Shown piece after piece: positions 57,606 to 64,000 of a stretch of 64,000 nt of DNA. The translations under genes and the position numbers were made by a program. Source of the DNA: Typhlomys cinereus (taxonomy: Eukaryota; Chordata; Mammalia; Rodentia; Platacanthomyidae); contig JALPQD010000634.1 in assembly GCA_023101885.1 (NCBI GenBank), forward strand, positions 868,001 through 932,000. The letters run 5' to 3'. The number at the start of each line of letters is the position of its first letter. Within the stretch, counting starts at the first letter, position 1. A model generated the notes under the pieces. The model saw only the letters and a list, made by a program, of their open reading frames with translations. It had not been told where the DNA came from and did no database searches.

Positions 57606-58244
57606 TTATTGACCCTTCACACCCCACCCCGTTCCGCCGGTGGGGACGCCCGGCCTCACCCCGTGCCCTAGGACCCCAGGTCAGCCCACAGGGACCCAGC
57701 TCCGACTCCCACCATCTAGCCGGAGCCGCGCGCGGGGCCGGCCCCGCCCCAGCTGCCCTCGGGTTAAATAGCTCCACGCCGACGCCCCCATCCTCCCTTT
57801 ACACCCCACCCCGCTCCGCCCTCATCCTCCCTTTACACCCCACCCTGCTCCGCTGGTCGGGATGCGTGTGGTCCAGCCGGGCCTCACCCCGCGCCATAGG
57901 TAAGTCTCCGCCCCTCGCACCACCCACCAGGACCCCAGGTCAGCCCACAGGGACCCGGCTCCGACTCCCACCATCCAGCCGGAGCCCCGCGCCGGCCAAG
58001 GGACGAGGAGGACCTCCCCCTGCGCCCGGGCCCTGCCCCAGCTGCCCTCAGGTTAAATAGCTCCAAGCTGACATCCCCATCCTCCCTTTACACCTCACCC
58101 CGCTCTGCCGGGCGGTCGGGGACAAGCGCACGGTCCAGCTGGGCCTCACACACCGACCTAGATAAGTCTCCACCCACGCCCGCCCACCAGGACCCTAGGG
58201 CAAATAATTCAGTTTAGTGAAATTGAGAGATCTTAAGAGTTAAA
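57606..58244 (+). promoter_or_regulatory. Young L1 5' UTR with GC-rich monomers
   Basis: It begins inside the old L1 at about 57,606. Repeated units start CCCTTTACACCCCACCC near 57,610 (variant), 57,797, 57,830 and 58,084, and share GGACCCCAGGTCAGCCCACA and GGTTAAATAGCTCCA. This is a monomer-type L1 promoter, rich in CpG and therefore a likely methylation target. The long Pro/Ser-rich frame over it (57,584-58,060) is not a gene. Confidence 0.82.
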
Positions 58245-59343
58245 ATGACAATGCCAAAGTCAAAGTGCAAATCCATGAGAAGCAACACTCAAGTAAACAA
58301 ATTTCCCACTGAAGAAATTAATCCCATAATGTTAGACTCCAACCAGAACAAACCCCCGGAAAAAGGCCAAGAAAGCCTCACCCAGGATAAAGACTTTCAA
58401 AATATGATCATTACCATGTTCAATACTATGAAAGAGGAAATCCGGGAGGAATTACATAATCGAACCAATCGCTTTGAAGAGGAACACAACAGACATCTGG
58501 AGGAGTTGAGAAAAACAGTGCAAGAAACAAAAAGTGGCACAGAGCAGTTAAAACAAACTCAAGCAGAGTTTAAAACTGAGATAAAAGAAAACTTATCTTC
58601 AACCCAGAATGCCACAGAGTCTTATCAACAGAACTAACGAAGCAGAAAACAGAATTTCAGACCTTGAAGATAAAGTGGGAGTACTAACCAGCTCAATGGA
58701 AGAGGTTGTTAAAGCCAAAAAGATACTTGAGAGAAATATCCAAGAGATATGGGACACCCTGAAAAAGCCTAACATGCGTATTCATGGAATACCAGAGCAA
58801 GAATCTCAAAATACCACCCCTGAGGAAATTTTTCAAACGATCATCAAGGAAAACTTTCCTCATCTAAAAAAAGAGAGGCCCATCCATATACAAGAGGCAT
58901 TCCGCACCCCAAACAGATACGACCAAAATAGAAGCACGCCACGACAAATAATAGTTAAAACACTCCACATTCAAGATAAAGAACTGGTGCTGAGAGCTTC
59001 AAGGGAGAAAAAACAAGTCACTTTTAAAGGTAAACCTATTGAAATAACAAATGACTTCTCAGTCAAAACAGGAAAAGCAAGAAGAGCTTGGAGAGACATA
59101 CTTCAAGTATTGAATGAGCAAAAATGTCAACCCAGGCTGATTTACCCAGCAAAACTATCAGTCATGATCGAGGGAGAAAGAAAAATTTTCCAGCACAAAG
59201 ACAACTTTAAGGGATACATGGCCACCAAACCAGGCCTTCAAAAAATGCTAGAAATGATACTCAAGCGTGAAGAAAAATACAGGCATATCCAGGAGAACAG
59301 AAGGCAATATAACATCATTAAAAACGAAGCAATACACTTATAA
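58245..59343 (+). pseudogene. Young L1 ORF1 (RNA-binding chaperone), one frameshift
   Basis: The frame starts in M-T-M-P-K-S-K-C-K at 58,245. A coiled coil of heptad-like repeats spans about residues 60-125 (EEHNRHLEELRKTVQET). A 2-bp deletion near 58,614 shifts the frame, which otherwise continues open from 58,609 to 59,343 with the RRM and C-terminal domains (RPIHIQEAFRTPNRYD, RRAWRDILQVLNEQ). Total length about 366 codons. ORF1p forms trimers that bind L1 RNA. One lesion only was seen. Confidence 0.92.
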
Positions 59344-59362
59344 AAGCTACTAAACATAATAA

Positions 59363-62300
59363 ATGTCTGGAATTAACAATAGTTTCTCCATTATAACACT
59401 AAATGTTAATGGAATTAATTCACCGATCAAGAGACACAGATTACAAACATGGATGAAAAATCACAATCCATCAATCTGCTGCCTGCAGGAAACCCATCTC
59501 ACCACAAAAGATAGGCACGCTCTAAAAATAAAAGGCTGGTCAACAATTCTACAAGCAAATGGAAGCAGAAAACCGAGAGGGGTAGCCTTTATGCTATCTG
59601 ACAAAGTGGATTTCAAACCAAAGAAAATTATAAGAGACACGGATGGATACTACATTTTAGTCACAGGTACAATTCACCAGGAAGACTTCACAATACTGAA
59701 CATATATGCACCCAATACGGGCCCCTCCACATTCATTAAGAAAACCCTACAGCGTCTAAAGCAAGAAATCAGTCCCCAAACGATAATTCTTGGGGACTTC
59801 CACACCGCCCTCTCAACATGGGATAGATCAACAGGTCAAAAGCTTAACAGAGACACTTTGGAACTTAATCAAACCCTGAAAGAAATGGACCTTACAGATC
59901 ACTATCGAACTTTTCACCCACGCACCAAAGAATACACATTTTTCTCAGCAGCACACGGAACTTTCTCCAAAATAGATCACATATTGGGCCACAAAATGAA
60001 TCTACACATATACAAAAAAGTTGAAATTCTAACCTGTGCCCTATCAGACCATCACGGCCTAAAGCTGGACATCCACAACACATCAAACAAGAGAAAATAC
60101 ACTAACTCCTGGAAACTTAACACTATGATGCTGAATGAGAACTGTATTCAGGAAGAAATTAAAAAGGAAATTCAAGATTTCCTGAAAGTGAATGATAACG
60201 AAAATACAACTTACCAAAATCTCTGGGACACAATGAAAGCTGTTCTAAGAGGTAAGTACATAGCTCTTAATGCCTACGTCAAAAAAATGGAAACATCAGA
60301 AATAAACAACTTAACAATGCAGCTTAAAGCTTTAGAGAAACTAGAGCAATCTGATCCCAAAAGTAGTCGAAGAGAGGAGATTAGCAAAATAAGGGGAGAA
60401 ATATCTGAAATCGAGATTAAGAAAACGATAGAAAAAATTAACCAGTCAAAAAGCTGGTTCTTTGAAAAAATCAACAAGATTGATACACCCCTAGCTAAAC
60501 TAACCAAAAGCAAGAGAGAGAAAACCCAAATCAACAAAATTAGAAATGAACATGGAGTTATCACTACTGATACCCAAGAAATCCAGAGAATTATAACATC
60601 ATATTTCAAAAACTTATACTCTGTGAAGTTTGACAACACAAAAGAGATGGATGAATTTCTAAGTAAACACAACTTACCTAAATTGAATCAGGAAGTTGTG
60701 AATTATTTAAATAGTCCTATAACATATAAGGAAATTGAGGAAGTAATCTCAAATTTTCCCACCAAAAAATGTCCTGGACCAGATGGATTCAGCACAGAGT
60801 TCTACCAGACATTTAAGGAGTTAATAACACCAATACTCCTTAAACTGTTCCATCAAATAGCAAAGGAAGGAACACTACCAAATTTCTTCTATGAAGCTAA
60901 CATCGTTTTAATCCCAAAACCTAATAAAGATTCGCTTAAAAAAGAAAACTATAGGCCGATCTCCCTGATGAACACAGACGCAAAGATTCTCAACAAAGTC
61001 TTAGCAAATCGGATTCAAAAACATATTAAAAAGATCATTCATGGGGACCAAGTAGGCTTCATCCCCGGCACACAAGGTTGGTTCAACATACGCAAATCAA
61101 TAAATGTAATTCATCATGTAAACCAGTCCAAAGTCCAAGACCACATGATACTCTCGATAGTGCAGAAAAAGCTTTTGACAAGATCCAACAGCCTTTTATG
61201 ATCAAAACGCTAGAGACAGTAGGAATGGAAGGAACCTTTATCAATATAATAAAAGCTATATACAACAAGCCCACAGCAAGGATTATGCTCAATGGGAACA
61301 ATTGGAAGCATTCCCACTTCGATCAGGAACTAGACAAGGCTGTCCACTCTCACCACTTCTATTCAATATTGTACTTGAAGTCTTAGCTGAAGCCATAAGA
61401 CAAGAAAGGGACATAAGAGGGATTCAAATCGGCAAGGAAGAAGTCAAGCTATCCCTATCTGAATATGACATGATCTTATACCTGAGTGATCCCAAAAACT
61501 CCACCAGGAAGCTTCTGGAACTAATTGAGAAGTTCAGCAGGGTGGCAGGATACAAAATAAATGTGCAAAAATCAGAGCCCTTCCTATATGCCCAGAATGA
61601 AAGAAGTGACAAAGCCCTGAGAGAAACAATCCCATTTACTCTAGCCCCTGAAAAAATGAAATACCTTGGTTTAAACCTAACTAAGGAAGTAAAAGACCTT
61701 TACAATGAAAACTTTAAAACCCTACAGAAAGAAATAGCAGAAGACACCAGAAGGTGGAAAGACCTCCCGTGTTCCTGGATTGGCCGAATCAACATCGTGA
61801 AAATGACCATCCTACCAAAGGCAATATACAGATTCAATGCTATACCAATCAAAATCCCAAAGCAATTCTTCAAAGAAGATAACCAAACAATCTCAAAGTT
61901 CATATGGAGGCACAAAAGACCCAGGATAGCAAAAACAATCCTGAGTAACATAAACACAGCTGGAGGTATAACCATACCAAACCTTAGTCTATACTACAAA
62001 TCCATAGTTGTAAAGACAGCCTGGTACTGGCTCCAAAATAGACACACAGATCAATGGATAAGGATTGAAGACCCAGATATAAGCCCACAAAGTTACAGCC
62101 ATTTGGTCTTTGAAAAAGGGGCCCAAAGAATCCAATGGAAAAAGAACAGCATCTTCAACAAATGGTGCTGGCAAAACTGGATCTCCACATGCAGAAGATT
62201 AAAGCTGGACCTGTACTTGTCACCATGTACAAGACTTAATTCTAAATGGATCAAGGACCTTGATATCAGGCCAGAGACTATAAAAACCATAGTTGAAAGG

Positions 62301-63185
62301 ATAGGGAACTCCCTCGAGCTGATTGGGCTAGGCCAACAGTTCCTAAACAGACATCCAATGGCACAGTCACTGCTACCAACTCTCAACAGTTGGGATCTTG
62401 TGAAATTAAAGAGCTTCTGTTCAGATAAAGAGATTGTCACATGAGCTCAAAGGCAACCCACAGAATGGGAGAAAATCTTCACTAACCACATATCTGATAG
62501 AGCTCTATTGTCCAGAGTGCACAAAGAACTTAGAAAACTAAACACCAAGGAAACCAATGGCCCAATTAAAAAATGGGCCCTGGAACTTAAAAGAAACTTT
62601 ACCAGTGATGAAATTAAAATGTCTAACAAATATCTTAAAAAATGCTCCACTTCTTTAGCCATCAGGGAAATGCAAATCAAAACTTCCCTGAGATATCATC
62701 TCACCCCGGTCAGGATGGCAAAAATCCACAATACTAACAAGGACAAATGCTGGAGAGGATGTGGAGAGAGGGGAACTCTCCTACATTGCTTGTGGGAATG
62801 CAGGCTCATGCAGCCACTCTGGCCAGCCGTCTGGAGATTCTTAAAGAAATTAAAGATTGAAATGCCATATGACCCTGCTATTCCACTTTTGGGAATAACC
62901 CCCCATACAGCAGAGGTTCACCTCGATAGCACAAGCACAACCATGTTCATAGCAGCACTGTTTACAATAGCAAAGTCATGGAATCAGCCCAAATGTCCAA
63001 CAGTTGACGAGTGGATAAGGAAACTGTGGTACATCTATACAATGGAGTACTACTCAGCCATCAAAAATGATGAATTACTGGAATTTGCCGGGAAATGGAT
63101 GTCATTAGAAACAATTATATTAAGTGAAGTATCCCAGACCCAGAAAATTAAGCACCGTATGTACTCCCTAATAGGTGGCTCCTAG
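59363..63185 (+). pseudogene. Young L1 ORF2 (endonuclease/reverse transcriptase), nearly intact
   Basis: ORF2 starts 20 bp after ORF1. It is open for 612 codons (59,363-61,201): APE endonuclease with [32 protein letters not shown] and [10 protein letters not shown], then the RT N-terminus with PDGFSTEFY and YRPISLMN. Single-base losses near 61,160 and 61,297 change frame. It is then open at 61,302-62,444 (RT box SEYD at 61,458-61,469), and after one TGA (62,442-62,444) open at 62,508-63,185 with [14 protein letters not shown]. About 1275 codons in total, broken by two indels and one stop. The unusual RT box and His in GDFH suggest further inactivating changes. Confidence 0.93.
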
Positions 63186-64000
63186 TACCAAACCCACCCA
63201 GCCCACCTAGAGACAGTAATTGCAAGGATTATGAACAGGAGGGATGGGGTAGGAGGGCCACACCAGAAACAAGGAGAGAAGGGACCATGTTACAGCAGGG
63301 AAAATAGGCCTCCACCAAGGACCCAAATAATCAATGAGACATCTGATTAAGTTCACAGACTTTTGTTCCTGATCATTTACTACTGAGGGGGAGTGATCTC
63401 ACCAGAAGAGGAGGGCATATAGTCTGGCAGATAAAAAGTAACAATTTTGCAAATGGGTGATAGACCCCTCCCTCACTGTGGTTTCCCACTTTTATTACAT
63501 CTACCTTTGAATGTGCTTTTATCACAAGACTCTAACAGCTTTTTGTCTCTGGCCAGGGGGTAACATACAATTCCCACCAGGATGAAGTGAAGGGCATTGC
63601 AGGAGCAGCAAAACTGCAAAAGAAAATCAACAAACCACAATCCAGAACTTCAGAGACTCTATATCAACCACCTAGAACTAGGCCAGCTTAGTCTCTCCCC
63701 ATCTTGAAGCTCAGGGAAATTTGCGGAAGAGGGGGTGGTAAGAGTGTAAGAGCATAAGGATGGGAGGAGCAATGATATGTAAGATACTCTATACTAGTTA
63801 GGGCTGAAGCAATCATAATTGGACTTTGCATGCCCTGCGCATTGTCCAGCACACTGTTGACCTCACAAAGTCTAGCATCTGCTGAAGGCACCAAGATCCT
63901 TGGAGGCAAAGGATTGGCAGCCACAGCAGTGTTCCTATACCTAAGGGGAACACAGGAAAGGGTTCGGGAAAGGCCACTGGGTCCTTGTACGTCATCGGAG
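63186..64000 (+). mobile_element. Young L1 3' UTR (runs off window)
   Basis: Closely matches 22,221-23,060. The polypurine tract and poly-A lie beyond position 64,000, so the element's end and target duplication cannot be seen. Confidence 0.9.

Noticed and set aside
57584..58060. 158-codon Pro/Ser-rich open frame
   Set aside because: It lies across the end of an old L1 and the GC-rich L1 promoter monomers; open only because of GC-rich composition.

Overview
This is a mammalian, almost certainly rodent, genomic window made mostly of retroelements, with one recognisable host gene family: type-2 vomeronasal receptors (V2R, Vmn2r). Rodent origin is suggested by an ID/BC1-type SINE, B4-like and B2/B3-like SINEs, a B2-like tRNA-derived SINE with a TG-rich tail, MaLR and ERVL LTR elements, many LINE-1 copies with polypurine 3' ends, and the V2R exons. 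The main SINE is not the mouse or rat consensus as I know it, so I do not name a species. No bacterial-type features, CRISPR array or rRNA gene was seen.

Layout. 1-6.1 kb: AT-rich DNA with an ID+L1 composite insertion, an L1 3' end and one SINE. 6.1-14.9 kb: a MaLR-like LTR element with a 5-bp target duplication, whose internal region is split by an ERVL-type provirus (LTR, gag, protease, RT, RNase H, integrase, dUTPase, LTR; no env), all decayed. 14.9-23.25 kb: the 5' half of an old L1, then a nearly full-length younger L1 whose ORF2 is split by a SINE. 23.25-51.9 kb: a large inverted duplication. Two arms of about 11.4 and 12.5 kb (roughly 95% identical by eye) flank a spacer of about 4.8 kb. 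Each arm carries V2R exons 1-5 in divergent orientation, plus shared SINE and L1 insertions that predate the duplication. 51.9-57.6 kb: older, rearranged L1 pieces, including several L1 3' ends and a 144-bp tandem duplication. 57.6-64 kb: a young L1 with GC-rich promoter monomers and ORFs broken by only a few lesions, running off the window.

The V2R pair. The left copy (minus strand) has exons 1 (194 bp), 2 (289), 3 (804), 4 (228) and 5 (124), all open, with matching phases and GT/AG sites. The right copy (plus strand) carries a +1 T frameshift in exon 1 and a 14-bp deletion in exon 4. Neither arm has the seven-transmembrane exon 6 inside the window, so both look like truncated genes as seen here.

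I did not find a clearly new biological system. The observations most worth following are the V2R palindrome and its asymmetric decay, the clustered amino-acid differences in exon 3, a 39-nt GC-rich insertion with a 14-bp target duplication present in only one arm, and L1 junctions falling on the same nucleotides in both arms.
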